From Parelaphostrongylus tenuis (Eukaryota; Nematoda; Chromadorea; Rhabditida; Metastrongylidae), in contig JAHQIW010006939.1 in the NCBI GenBank assembly GCA_019055375.1, positions 1 to 64,000 on the forward strand: a DNA stretch of 64,000 nt, read 5' to 3'. The notes under the pieces were generated by a model, which made no database searches, was not told where the DNA came from, and worked only from the letters and a program-made list of their open reading frames with translations. Position 1 is the stretch's first letter; every line of letters starts with the position of its first letter. The position numbers and the translations under genes are program-made. Shown here piece by piece: positions 31,916 through 43,261 of the stretch.

Positions 31916-32930
31916 AAATTTCCTGAAAATTATGGAACCTCTCCAAACAGATTTCTTTAAGTAATTATGGAAGATCTTCTATAGGAAGCCTGTTCCATCA
32001 GATAACTTGCACCAGGAGATTTTAACAGTTATGGCGAATGTCCAGTCTTGTTCAATAGTCGTCTAGGAGAACGCTCTCTTTTTGGCCAGGCGAGCATTTG
32101 ATGAATCAAATGCGACTCATGCTGAGCGGTCGGATTTCAGAACACAACATCAACTGTCCTAACCATTGCCAAGAATTGCTATACACCTCATCTATACAAA
32201 AGACAATTAATTAGGACCCAAGCGAGCTATAATGACACCTTGGCATTCTCCTAAACTATAGAACTCTCCGTGTCTTTGGACACTTGTTATTCTTGTATCT
32301 GCGACAATAACTCATAGGAAACCGGTTTTTTCTTCTTGAGAACTCTCAAAAGTGGGAAGCACCTGAAACAAAATGTGCATTGGATACCAGCCGATAACAA
32401 TACTATAGGAAAAATGTATGTGTACAATATAAACACACGGAAGGAAAATAAGCCATGAGTCACTTCTCCTGGCTATTGTCACCCACCTACGCCTGACATC
32501 TCGTAATAACAACTTCAAAAGTTGTAGGAGTAAAGCATAAATATAAAATGCGGTGAGAAAGTCGAATCACTACCTTGTAAAGATGACATAATAGTTAACA
32601 CTTCTTGGTAGGTTTGTTTCATACCTCATATTCTTTATCGCATCCATTCTTAATCCAAAAAAAATTGTCCGGCGTTGATCGATGGCTTAGAGGACACGCT
32701 ATGCGCCGTCAACGCCATTAAGCATCGCATAGGTGAGTGAATGCATATGTATCCTACACAATGATTGGTGGTTGCCTAACAACGTATAAAGTCAATCCTT
32801 TTAGCATTCCAAACAAATCTAGCACCAATTTCCTCATAAGAAAGGTGGTAAGCTTGATTTACAGCGTAAAATCGAACAAGTATTTCTTGCGCCTCTTAAA
32901 TCGTACCACCACCAGTATTCTACGTACGCG
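31916..32930. other. No gene recognised
   Basis: Short frames only. A decayed SINE-body match (CCTACACAATGATTGGTGG) lies near 32750 on the plus strand. Confidence 0.4.
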
Positions 32931-32934
32931 TTTA

Positions 32935-33240
32935 TCTTTCTCTATCACTTTTAGCTAGGTAGAACACCAAGTGCTGTGAACACAGGCAACACACGCATGA
33001 TCGTGGTTCGATCCCACGTCAGATGCCTACCATACCTGCCATTCCTCCAGAGCTGACGAACTGGTGCAAGACTGTTCCAGAAGGACAGCAGCATTGAGAG
33101 GATTTATAGAAAGGCCACTTTGAGTTATTGTCAAGGCCAGATGTGCATTCAATAACATCTGACAAATCTTCATGAAGTTGAATGCACCGCGACGTCATTT
33201 TTGACATAGTCATTGCCATTAATTCAACTATTTTCAAACA
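32935..33240 (+). repeat. tRNA-derived SINE, fairly complete
   Basis: tRNA-like head with B box GTGGTTCGATCCCACGTC near 33003-33020, then the SINE body ending in TGTGCATTCAATAACATCTG and TGAAGTTGAATGCACC (33140-33190). The minus frame at 33019-33237 is a shadow. Confidence 0.6.
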
Positions 33241-33479
33241 TCATGTGCTCTGACGAGGTGAGCGAAATTGCTGAAATGAACGTAGGCCACTGAGTAACAA
33301 ATCTCGAGAACGACTATAATCAGCCTTCATGAATATATTAAAGGCCGATAAATGAGGCCTCGAAAGCAGTTGAATAAACAACTTTTTTCCTTTAAAAGCA
33401 ACTAATCTTCAACCTCGGTATTACCAGTTAATCAAAATTTCTTGTAGAGCAAGGCTTAAACGCTAGATGAAAAGCAGAA

Positions 33480-33690
33480 TATTATCGGGGGCTTTCAGTA
33501 TCATCAACAACAGTCGTGTATATGAGGGCATTGTCTAGTGAGTTTCTTCATTCGAGCGGCGGTTGTTTACTGAAAAAGATTCGACTCGAACGAAACGAAA
33601 AGGAAGACAATAACGAAGGTGAACGACTGTAGACAATCGACTCGATCCATCATCGGCTTTGAAGAGACGAAGACGTCAAAATGTTAGTCG
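33480..33690 (+). repeat. Non-autonomous PLE-tail-like repeat
   Basis: Shares with 53830-54110 the order ATCATCAA..A..GTC.TGTAT, GATTCGACTCGA.C.AAAC, then a hammerhead-like relic (33653-33690: GGCTTTGAAGA...GACGTCAAAATGTTAG). The 42.3-42.55 kb tail belongs to the same group. Confidence 0.5.
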
Positions 33691-33899
33691 AACTAATTTT
33701 TTTCAATCAAACTTGTGTTATTGACATAGTAAACAAGGAAAGTATAATTGGGTGCTTCGTCATTCACACGAACTCTCTACGGCATTGGATTAACACGATA
33801 GTTTTTCTGGCTACTTCACAAACTGCCATGATTCAGTCCGAGGGGATTAAGCCAGAGATGAATAATAAGCCTGATGTCAATGAGGTATCAGAGTAGCTT

Positions 33900-36080
33900 G
33901 CAAAAATTGTTTCAAACAGATGAGATTTTCCCCTAGAACAATAACGTAGAATTTTCTTATTCAGTAAAATAATAGTCAAATGTAGTACATTTTCGTCATG
34001 ATTATTCTGTTCTTAATCTATGCATCTTCGACTTTGGTACTTAATTCGATTTTTTTTCACACCAACGCGTTGAATATTCAATGGATAAGGCTAACATGAA
34101 AGCAAACAAAATTAAATTGAAGCAAGAATGGAATGTGGTATGACTACTTGTCAATGAAAAACGCAACAAGCATGGGCAAATCGTTGAAAATATTATCAAA
34201 TGAGTTTGAATGACATCGACTAAAATGAGAAACTATAAGATAGCACGCGAGAAAATGCGAAAAGTGATTTTGTAGAAAGTTATTCAGCTTTACAACATTT
34301 TTTGTTGTTTGAACACGTTATTTTCGTTTAATACAGAATCAAGAAAATACTATATCCACAAAAAATTGAAGTTACAATTTGTGGTAGGAGACTAGCAAGA
34401 ATGAATTTCTTTCTGAACAATCCGCTGTTTTGAGAACATTCCTCATAATCAGCTTTTATGAAAAGCGCTCTCATATTTGCGGGACTTTGACGTAATATCG
34501 ATAGAAAAACAGTGAAAAACCTCTTCGTATGAGCCTTTTTTGCCTTTTAGACTTAATAAGAATTATCAATTTATCCATACATAAGTGAAATTAGACAGAA
34601 ATCTATCAGACATTAAAAGCTCTTTCTATAAAAAACCAATCACACATCAGAAACTCTTTCTATAATGTCTAGAATAAACATATGGTCAATGCTTATGGCC
34701 TGTTCGCTCACCTAAAAATCAAAGTAGCTCTTCTTCAGCTAATATATCATGCAAACTAAGAAATGACATTCAAAAAATGTGGGCCATATCGCAACAAAAA
34801 TTTGCATTGAACGTTGGTAATATGCCTCAACGAAAATTTATAGCATTGAGGAAATGCTGCTCTCTGGACAACCGCACTAAACAAATGCAAGCGATTCCCA
34901 CCTCGTTACACTTTTATTACCGTCACTGCTACATTATCTATTGAACCGGTACACCTTTAGATAATCATCTGAAAAAAAATCCAATAACAAACGCTATCCG
35001 TTATTTACTAGAGCGAGCAGAAGTACTGGAAGCAAAAGATAGCATTTTGTATCACAAAATAGGAAACGCAAACAAGATCATCGTTTTTGTCAACTGCCAT
35101 AGTTGTAAAATCCTGAAGGAAAATTCATGACTGGGATCAACAGAAGTGTGAAGAAAAACAATGCAGATCATAAAGAACATTGGAAAACTGATCATATGTG
35201 ACTCAATGTCGGCAATTACAGGCTCAGTCATGTGTTCGTATAAAAGGATTGACAAAAATTCACGAATTGAAAGAAAAAAATACAATCTTTTGTGCGAGAT
35301 TCTAGAACAGTGAGCTGCTATGGATCTACACATGAACTACTGGAACTTTGTACGAATCACTAATACAATACTTTAATTATGAAAAAGCTGCAGTGATGGC
35401 TAAAGTTGTTGGTGGAGGAAAAAAATTCGAAACACCATGAAATATATCCGCTACGAAATCGAAGTGGTCGAATTTGACGTCCAGACGGATAGCTTCCGTT
35501 CTCAAAACGACAACGCAGAAGTTCATCTCAGTTAGCATTGGCTCTTTTTTTTCAATATCTCACAGAGAAAAGGTATGCCGACTTCGTTGGTAGACAATTT
35601 TTTGGCTTCTAGGCTCAATACCATCAGTTTTGAGCACAAACTGAAGAGTGGTACGGTGTTAGTGCCAGTCAACAAACAGCCTTACTTAGCACAATCCCTA
35701 CTTGTCAAACTAAAAGACATCTCAGTAACTGTGTTGCAGTATAGGATGACCTACTTGATAACAGAAACGCTCACTCAAACTACTAGTATTTTTTGCTTAC
35801 AGTAACCTCAACGGTCTAGACAATTAGGAGAAATCTAAAGCGAGGACTTCAACGGTGATGTGCGAGCACACGCTACCTCAGGCAGTCACGATTCGTCCAT
35901 TACACAAAAACGTCATATCAAATTCTGTTTGTATCACAGCTTTCCTGTGGTATGAATTGCTTTTCTCTAGCATCCTTGTACAATAGTAATCCTCAGTAGA
36001 TTTACTGAATATTGATTGAAAGACAGTAATCTGAAGAATCTATATGTAAGAAGCTCCTCTTACGACACTAGGTGACATCG
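33900..36080. other. Intergenic/intronic, one weak exon-like stretch
   Basis: On the minus strand ATTTTCCTTCAG (near 35116) is a good acceptor followed by GAT TTT ACA ACT..., reading DFTTMAVDKNDDLVCVSYFV. No convincing donor, so not called. Otherwise AT-rich with no recognised element. Confidence 0.35.
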
Positions 36081-36089
36081 AAAATAACT

Positions 36090-36440
36090 GAGGTAAGCCT
36101 GGTCATCATTTTGAGCCACGCATGTCAGTGGTCTGTAAAGCGGGCTGACTTATAGAACCCGATACACGTGTTGCGATCTTGCGATCTCGTCGGTCGGGCA
36201 GTTACCCTTTCTCGTCTTTTGTCAATCCTGTGTGGGCGCTCCAGTCCCCACACTAAGAGTTAGCGACGACGAACGTTTTACACTCTATGTCCAGTGAAAT
36301 TATCACCGAACACAGAGTGTTGGGCTCTATAAGTCAGCCCTTTTTGACAAACCACTGATATGCGTGGCTCAAAAATGATTACCAGGCACATTGAAATTTG
36401 AGCTGTGGTCTCAAGAAAACATCCGCAACAAAAATTATGA
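36090..36440. mobile_element. Hammerhead foldback element with deleted right ribozyme
   Basis: Left arm TGGTCATCATTTTGAGCCAC...GCATGTCAGTGGTCTG and right arm CACTGATATGCGTGGCTC...AATGATTACCA pair along about 60 bp. The right arm joins GGGCTCTATAAGTCAGCCC directly to the arm, so its ribozyme is lost. The outer AAATTTGAGCTGTGGTCTC sequence is kept at the right. Confidence 0.7.
36157..36199 (-). ncRNA. Hammerhead ribozyme, two core changes
   Basis: Stem I GCCCGA/TCGGG; core CCGACGA (U4 to C); stem II GATC/GATC with GCAA loop; GCAA instead of GAAA (A13 to C); stem III ACACGTGT; cleavage nucleotide A. Stems are intact but catalysis is unlikely. Confidence 0.65.
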
Positions 36441-36796
36441 TAACAGAGATAACGCGAGAGCACATACCATTACATGTTCGCATCTACGACGCGACGAAGA
36501 ACTCTAATTGAAGCGAATATGCCGTGATAACGCTGAAAAAACATAGGTGATGTCTGTTGATTATGTGAAGATAATGTCTTTGAACCGACTATGCTTGAGA
36601 TCTGCTTCCGTAACAGCCGTAAACCATTGACTTGCACTCGCTCTAAATCAAAACATCAAGTGATCCTTCAATTCGTCTAGAGTGATATCGTCTGCCTCCC
36701 TGCTATTTAGAAGGGGTGAGCAGCAGGTGCTACTAATGAGGCGTGCAAGAACGTTGAAATATACAGACACTATAACTAAAGAACCATAATTGATGT

Positions 36797-36835
36797 ACAT
36801 ATATATATATATATATTTATTTATTTATTTATTTA
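36797..36835. repeat. (AT)n(TTTA)n microsatellite
   Basis: Same compound pattern as the tail of the RTE LINE at 26266-26310. No LINE coding was recognised immediately upstream; it may mark a severely truncated copy. Confidence 0.7.
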
Positions 36836-36839
36836 ATCA

Positions 36840-38470
36840 TACGAAGTGCTCAAAGTTTCCCTTCGCATTGCAGGCCGATTGATCGCTGGTTCACTCTCGC
36901 GTTTCGCATCAAGCAACTCTTCCATCGCTCGGATATCAACAGACTAGTACCAAACTTGCCTAGGAGGATTGAAAAAACCGATTTGATATGTCAATAAGCT
37001 CCCATAAATTACTCTATTGGCTATATGACGTTATTCACCTCGTCCTAATAATCTTGAATTTAGGGCGAACCCCTCAGCGATTGATTAACACCCAAATGCT
37101 TTATCCTATAATATAAGAGTCCGCCCTTCCAGATAAATCCTTTTATCTACCAAGAAGTAACTCCGATAAGAAAGTACTATTTCGTCAAAATCATTGAGCG
37201 TCAAGTTTGAAAACTGGACATGAATGAGATGTTAAAAGCTTATAGCTGGGAACTTCATCATCATTGCTTCACTGGTGACATCGTTTCATAACAAATATGA
37301 GGCATTAGCTAGGCGGAATTCAATTGCGGCTACGCTAATGACAACGCTGGACTCTCGGGTGCACCTAACGAAAACAATATACTTTGAAAAACGAGTTCTA
37401 TACCGATACCTCAATTACACTCAAGAAACACTATGATTAGAAATGGATTAGTTTTGCCAAATCCGCTATCGAAAAGGTGGTATTAGAAGCTCCACTTGTT
37501 GTGCACGTATAAAAGGAAATCCCGTATATCTTTACCTTAGCCAACGATCCATCATCGGAACGCTACCATATCTACCAAAATGCTGAAAATATGTTTATTC
37601 TCACCGAAAGTGATGTGGCAAGACGACATTGACTATTGAACAACAATTGGGACGGAATGAGTTTAACCGTTGAAGACAGCGTGCACCTGTGCTGCTATAC
37701 GATTATTCAAAGGCTTATCTCTCTCGACAGAATTCTTTTTTTAGACTTTTAGTGAATATTCAGAAGCTCAATTCGAAAAATTCGATAATGTGCTATATTT
37801 TCGAAAAGCCCTTCTTGTTACGTTGTAGCAGTAAAAAGAAAATTTTTCTAACACTCGGTTTGTTTTGTTTGCCCGGCTGGCTCTCTGAATGGCTTTTGAC
37901 TATATTTTCAAAAGTTATTCGTTAGCGTAAACTTGAAAATTCTAATGCTAACGTTAGTTCTTGGAAAGATTTTGATAAATCGTTGTGAGAAGGAAAGCAG
38001 ATTACATTTCACACTCGATGAGATAGTTCGTCGTTCAAACTTCGCATAGGCATTATTGGTACTTTTAAGTTAAGCTTATGTAATAGAGGCATTTTATCGC
38101 CGTAATAGATAGAACATCGCAAACAAAACCTTTGTAAAGCTGTTTTTCGTGAAAAGGAACGATCCCGTGTCAAAAATTTTCCAAGATTACATTCAAACTG
38201 TTGTCGAATCTTTTTTCTTCTTGTTTTATACATCTTTTTGTATCATTTGATAAGTTGAAAAATTATGATCTTGGTATTGAACTTATTTTCTGAAAAGACT
38301 TTCACTCGAAAAGACAAATTGATATTGAACTACATATTGAGGATTTTCCTATGTAGGCAAAAATTCACGCTACAAAAGATGGCTAATGTAAATTGCTTTG
38401 GAAATTTGAAGAACTGAAAAAGTCGACTGTATAGATGAGACTGTAGAGAGATCATCTCATCGAATGCTTT
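36840..38470. other. No gene recognised; dispersed-repeat debris
   Basis: 37700-38230 carries wording related to the 15.4/63.6 kb dispersed repeat (TTGTTACGTTGTAGCAGTAA, TTCACACTCG). Nothing coding is supported. Confidence 0.35.
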
Positions 38471-38493
38471 TATATATCGCTGTAAACATTCCA

Positions 38494-39046
38494 TATAGTC
38501 TGTGAGAATGTTTGTAGCCTTTTCGAGGTTGGTACGTCACAGCCATACGTATGTTTTGACGGTGTCGTCCGCATAGTCAGTGGTCCACGCCACACAATGA
38601 GCCCTACTCTTTAGCAGCGATAGGGAGACGTTGTTTATAATAATAGCACGTGATGTTGTGCTATGACCACTTTTTTTCAGTCGGTAGATTACGGCTGATG
38701 GTTAATAAGTAAAAATCCATGTCATTGACTGTCTTTGAACCTCGCTTTAAACATTCAATATAGTCTGTAGAAAGCTTAGGAAATTCTCGAATGTTCAAAG
38801 GTTTAAAAACAGCCGAGGAAATGGATTTGTACACATTCACGACCAGCCGTAATCCATCGACAAAAAAAAAAGTGGTGATAACACAATATCACGCGCTATC
38901 ATCATAAATCACATCTCCCATCCCTGGCATAAAACTGGGTTCAGTGTGGGGTGGACCACTGATGAGGCGAGCGACATCGCCTAAACGTACTAATGGTTCT
39001 GACATACCAAACTCGAAAAAGCTCCGGACATTCTCACAGACTGTAT
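38494..39046. mobile_element. Foldback element with a third type of hammerhead-like end
   Basis: Arms 38494-38594 and 38944-39046 are inverses (AGTCTGTGAGAATGT, TTTTCGAG, GGTCCAC...CACAC). An inner pair (about 38630-38700 and 38845-38920) also matches inversely, including CGGCTG/CAGCCG and AAGTGGT/GACCACTT. Hammerhead-like motifs lie at both ends. Confidence 0.65.
38953..39000 (+). ncRNA. Hammerhead-like motif, degenerate
   Basis: Stem I GGACCA/TGGTTC; CTGATGA exact; stem II GGCGA/TCGCC; TAAA in place of GAAA (G12 to U); short CGTAC stem III with no proper U16.1. The left-arm counterpart (minus, about 38536-38590) has further changes. Probably inactive. Confidence 0.5.
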
Positions 39047-39226
39047 TGATTTTAAAAAGTCATTCTATGTAAAGATCCTTAAGAAGAAAAAATAAGAGTG
39101 AATACAGTAATTTTTATAGGGCACCAAAGCCAAGTTCACTTTCAATTAGGAAGTTTCCACCTTTTTTTGCATCGTTTCCATAGTAACCAAAATGACTTGT
39201 TAAAAAAATTGCAATAAAAATACTAC

Positions 39227-39316
39227 CTCCAACATCAATCAATAGTTCAAAAAACATTTGGGAAAAAAGTTCAAGGACATGATGAGTATTCTGATCTTCT
39301 TGAGGCTGCGAATAAT
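39227..39316 (-). CDS. Candidate minus-strand exon, unrecognised protein
   Basis: Acceptor CTTTGTCAG before 39316 and a plausible GTAGTA donor after 39227. The 90 nt encode YSQPQEDQNTHHVLELFSQM then FFELLIDVG, with phase 1 on both sides. Good residue composition and splice sites on the same strand as the PKD-like gene, but no homology is recognised and its phase does not obviously link to neighbours. Confidence 0.35.
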
Positions 39317-39337
39317 CTGACAAAGTTTAATTCGAGC

Positions 39338-39570
39338 CTTTCATGAGGTCTTTTACAGGCACTTATTCAGTGGAATACACGTGACACTTGCACGGTGCCT
39401 TTCGTCTTAGAAATCCCTTTCAGGGGAAAACCCTTACATTGAGGAAACGATTCCCTCAAGTAAGGGGGTTTTCCACTGAAAAGGATTGGTTCAGTCGAAA
39501 GGCACTGTGCAAGTGACGAGGCTGCAAGGCCGAAACACGCGTATTAGACTGCATAAATGCCTACAAAAGA
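39338..39570. mobile_element. Hammerhead foldback element
   Basis: Left arm GAGGTCTTTTACAGGCACTT and right arm with TGCCTACAAAAGACTTC are inverses. The centre holds GGGGAAAACCCTTAC / GTAAGGGGGTTTTCC. The left ribozyme is deleted (ACACGTG joins ACACTTGCAC directly); the right one is at 39507-39552. Confidence 0.65.
39507..39552 (+). ncRNA. Hammerhead ribozyme relic, right end
   Basis: Core GTGACGA (C3 to G), stem II GGCT/GGCC with GCAA loop, GAAA, ACACGCGT-A. Stem I pairs poorly. Same C3 change as 21353-21395. Confidence 0.55.
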
Positions 39571-40771
39571 CTTCATAAAAGCTTTCAAAAAACTTTGTCA
39601 TACTAGACTGTTTTGTGCGGGGTCAAAAACAAACCCTCTAGGAAAGACAGCTGATCGATCGCACAGCGTAGCTCGCAAGAAGAGCGCGATGTTTCGTTAT
39701 TCAAAAGGGTGTTTCCTCCATATGGAAAGTAAAACCATAGGTTTCGTGGGGTTATCCGTACACTCAATGGTTTTCTCTACATGATCAAACGTTTTTCAAG
39801 CATGTGTAACCTTTCAATGCGATAAGAACTTTGAGTGCCAAACGTAACCTTCTCTTCACTCTTACAGCGTTCTACGACAAACTTTCGAAAAAATGTCTGA
39901 AAAAGAAGCTGTATTAGCAAGCAAAAAGATACCTGAGGAGTGAAATGGAATATTACTTTTACTGTTACAACGCAGTCCAACTACAACATCGAAATCCGCG
40001 AGATTTCGGCTATCGAGTGACAAGTAAGAATTTAACGAAGACCATTTAAAAGCACCAGCCGAGCAAATAAAGCAAGCTGAGTATGGAACATAATGTTGTT
40101 TTCGCTGCTACAACGTAGTAAGAAGGATTCATTGGAAATCAATCAAATTGTTGAAATTGCAGTGAATAAAGCCTTCGAGATTGCCAGGTGTCTAAGAGAA
40201 AAGTTTTGTTCACCGAAAAAGGCCTTTGAACAATCGTGTACCACAGCTGGTACACGTCGTCCTTTAGGGGTTAATAATGCACTTGATCATGGCGTCGAGG
40301 TACGATTAGGGCCTGAAATGGTATAATTATTCATTCCTAACAACGTCAGACGATTTCCTACTATTTTTTCTTTATAATTTTATAAAACAACTACTTCATT
40401 CCTGAACGGCATTTCTTCTCATTGGGTATATAAAAGCTGTGACCATCACCGAAAAGTTGCAGATGATCTCCGAGTAGATTCTTTTGGCAATTTCAACATG
40501 ATTTTCGAATCTGAACTAGATTAGTTAAAGTCAATTACTCGTCACGCTTGTAGGAGACCAATGACTTTAATGGTGGTAATATTAAAATATTCTAATGCAT
40601 TCATTAAACGCTTATTAATTTATGAATACTGGGAATGTCGTGGAAATCAGTAGGATATACAATATAATCGCCTAGCATTTGCAATAGATGAGGAAGTAGC
40701 AAAACGAAGAGCTTTTGGTAGATGAATGGTTGTCGATGATTAGATTCAGCATGTAGCAGTCTGTTTCTCAC
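39571..40771. other. No gene recognised
   Basis: Dispersed-repeat wording (GAGATTTCGGCTATCGAGTG near 40001) and short unremarkable frames. Confidence 0.35.
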
Positions 40772-40814
40772 CTCATCGTCAAGCTCCTCCTCTTTGTCGT
40801 TCATACTTACCGAT
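40772..40814 (-). CDS. Candidate 5' exon with start codon (minus)
   Basis: TATGTAG acceptor (cis or trans-splice) before 40814; then 10 nt leader and ATG at 40804 encoding MNDKEEELDDE; a strong GAG/GTGAGA donor after 40772, phase 0. Could be an alternative first exon of the PKD-like gene, as nematode dkf-2 has alternative N-termini (family knowledge). Very short, so chance cannot be excluded. Confidence 0.35.
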
Positions 40815-40879
40815 CTACATATTAAACATAAAGTAATGTCTATGATTAATACGCTGGTATATGTAATTCAGAGATGGAG

Positions 40880-41120
40880 GCTTTCTGCAATAACAGTTGG
40901 TCGGTTTGATCTCGTGCCTCTAATTAACTAAGCCACGATAAATTGACTGCTATCAGATACATCCACGTTGAAAACACGACTTGATGCATTATAGGATCCA
41001 ACAAGACATTGCACAGGACCAAATATGCATTCAGTTACGTCTACGATGTTGCGGATGGAGTTGAATGCACGAAAGGACCTTCGGGAATTAATCCACGCTG
41101 AGCCCAATTGAAAACTTATT
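40880..41120 (+). repeat. SINE-like repeat copy
   Basis: B-box-like TCGGTTTGATCTCGTGC near 40899-40915, then AATATGCATTCAGTTACGTC and GGATGGAGTTGAATGCACG, the same body as 32935-33240. Confidence 0.55.
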
Positions 41121-42289
41121 TTGTGCATCATTTCAAGCAGAACTGAAATCCATCTGCTTCGAATCACCCGAAAAAAAAATCGAAAAGTCAAAGAAACTCG
41201 ACAAAAAGTGTTGTACGAATTCAATAACACTTGAAAAAAAAATAGCCATTTCAAAGTATATTGTTGACGCTTCCTCTGCTCAACCGGAGCAACTCATTCC
41301 TCTATCGAATCGTGACGTACTAACAACATACAGAGGAGAGGGAGACTGCAGAGCGGTTAGTGATTCGATGCATTGGGAAGGATTATATAAGTACGAGCCT
41401 CTCTTCTAAAAACTCCTGGAAACGCCTTAACACATCTACACTTGCAATCAATCAACGAAGTCTAAGAAAAAGCTCTAGCTCGGTCGCTTTCAAGATTGCA
41501 GGTAGTATCGACTCGATCAGTATTGATGACCGTTAAAAGGATGAAATCCTCAAGGAACACCTATGACAACATGTGAAATGTTCAAAGACCTTTGCGGACG
41601 ATAAATGTGGGAAAACGAGCCGAATGCAACAACTGCTGGGGTTTTCACAGTATGTGAGTTAGATATTTGTTCCTGATTAGTCAATAACGGTTCGCGAAAC
41701 CAAGAGAAGCTATCACTGTGGAGGGATGCGTAAAAAAAGTAGACGAGGCATTGAAATTTCAGCGGTGCACTTTAGTCGTCGAAAGAAAGGGACCAATACT
41801 TCTCTACAATATGCAAACTTGAGGGCGCAGAAGTTGAACCAGAACTGCCACGAAACTCTATCTCATCCGTCATAATTGCTAGAACTCTCTTCTAGCAATT
41901 TCTGTTTCTTCAAACGTCGACAATTTCCTGTGCAGAAATGCTTCAGGCACTAAGTGGAAGCCGAAATTGTCTGCAACGGTTTCTTCGCCTGCAGAAATTC
42001 AAGATCATATGTTAGAAGAGAAATTGCTTGTTGTTGCAAAACAAACGTGTGAACCGAGGTATTCCATTCAAAAAAAAAAAAAAACGAACCAGATTGGAAT
42101 CCGTCATTACTCTCCGACCAACCTAATAGATCACTATGAAGAGGAAACAGTTGCAGAAGACCCGACAGATAAGTGACGTTGTGAGCTCGAGTCCACAGAT
42201 AAAAATTACGTCAATATAGTTACATCATTAATAGCTCTTTGATGATTTAGCTAATACACGAGGTTGATAAATATGTTTTACTCGGCCCA
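41121..42289. other. No gene recognised
   Basis: A poly-A run at 42071-42083 and short frames only. Confidence 0.35.
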
Positions 42290-42570
42290 CGCTCTGACAT
42301 CTTCGTCTTTGTAGAGCGATGACTCGAGTCGACTGTTCCACAGTCGTTTGTTCTCGTTTGTGGCTCCTCAAGAAAACAAGTATGTATTGCCACTATCAAC
42401 GTGTAATTATCATACGAACCATCGTGCATGTAAGAAATCGTCAAAAGAGCTTTTCATTCAAGCGGTGCTCCGCAGAAAATCCGACTGGACTGTTAATTTG
42501 TAACTCGAATTATCGGCTCTGAAGAAGACGAAGATGTCAAAACATTTAGCCAAATAAATCTTATTTATCA
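42290..42570 (+). repeat. PLE-tail-like repeat with hammerhead-like motif
   Basis: ACTCGAGTCGACTG, then 42513-42552 CGGCTCTGAAGAAGACG...GATGTCAAAACATTTAGCC, then AAATAAATCTTATTTATCAA and CCTCATG. The AAAA instead of GAAA suggests a dead motif. Confidence 0.5.
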
Positions 42571-43148
42571 ACCTCATGTAATGACTAAATGATGAAAAGC
42601 AATTACTAATCGGTAATGTCGAGGTTGAAGATAAGTCGATTTTCAAAATATAGTCACATCATCATTGAATCTTTGGAACTGTAGCATGTAGAGTAACAAC
42701 ACTCAAGGAATCGAAAACACATAATCCCGCTATGAAAATTATATAAGTCAACATCGCATACAAATGTGGAGGATTAATCTGGTAATTACTTAATTTGATT
42801 CCTTAATTTACTTGTAATTAACTTGTCAAACATTTCACGTCATCACTTTGTCGAGAAAATAACACAGATATATTCCACATCACCAACTTCATTTCCATGA
42901 ATAACTACTGGAATAGCAGAAGAAACAGCGTTATTTTGCAATCAATCTTCAATGTATTTGGAATATGAAAACAGATACAGTTAAGCTCTAATTTAATTGA
43001 AAAAAATCTAATGTAATGCTTCAGTGAGAGACTCAGCACCAGAATCAGCTGCTCCCATCAACTCTCTTTCCCAAACATACATCTCTGAACTGCTTACGTG
43101 TCGGAATTTATTCAGCAGAAACACTTGGCTTTGATCGATACCTGAGGA

Positions 43149-43261
43149 ATGGGCCATGCATTCGACTCCATTCAGAGCGTCATCGAATTGACTGAAAGCA
43201 TTACTGGGCTACACAATGACTCGTGGTGGCCTACTTATGTATCGAACGCTCGAATGAGGTG
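43149..43261 (-). repeat. SINE body fused to a PLE fragment
   Basis: CATTCGACTCCATTCAGAGC to GGGCTACACAATGACTCGTG and GGCCTACTTATGTATCG match the SINE body. The open frame across 43149-43466 is a chance fusion of this SINE with PLE reverse transcriptase. Confidence 0.55.
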
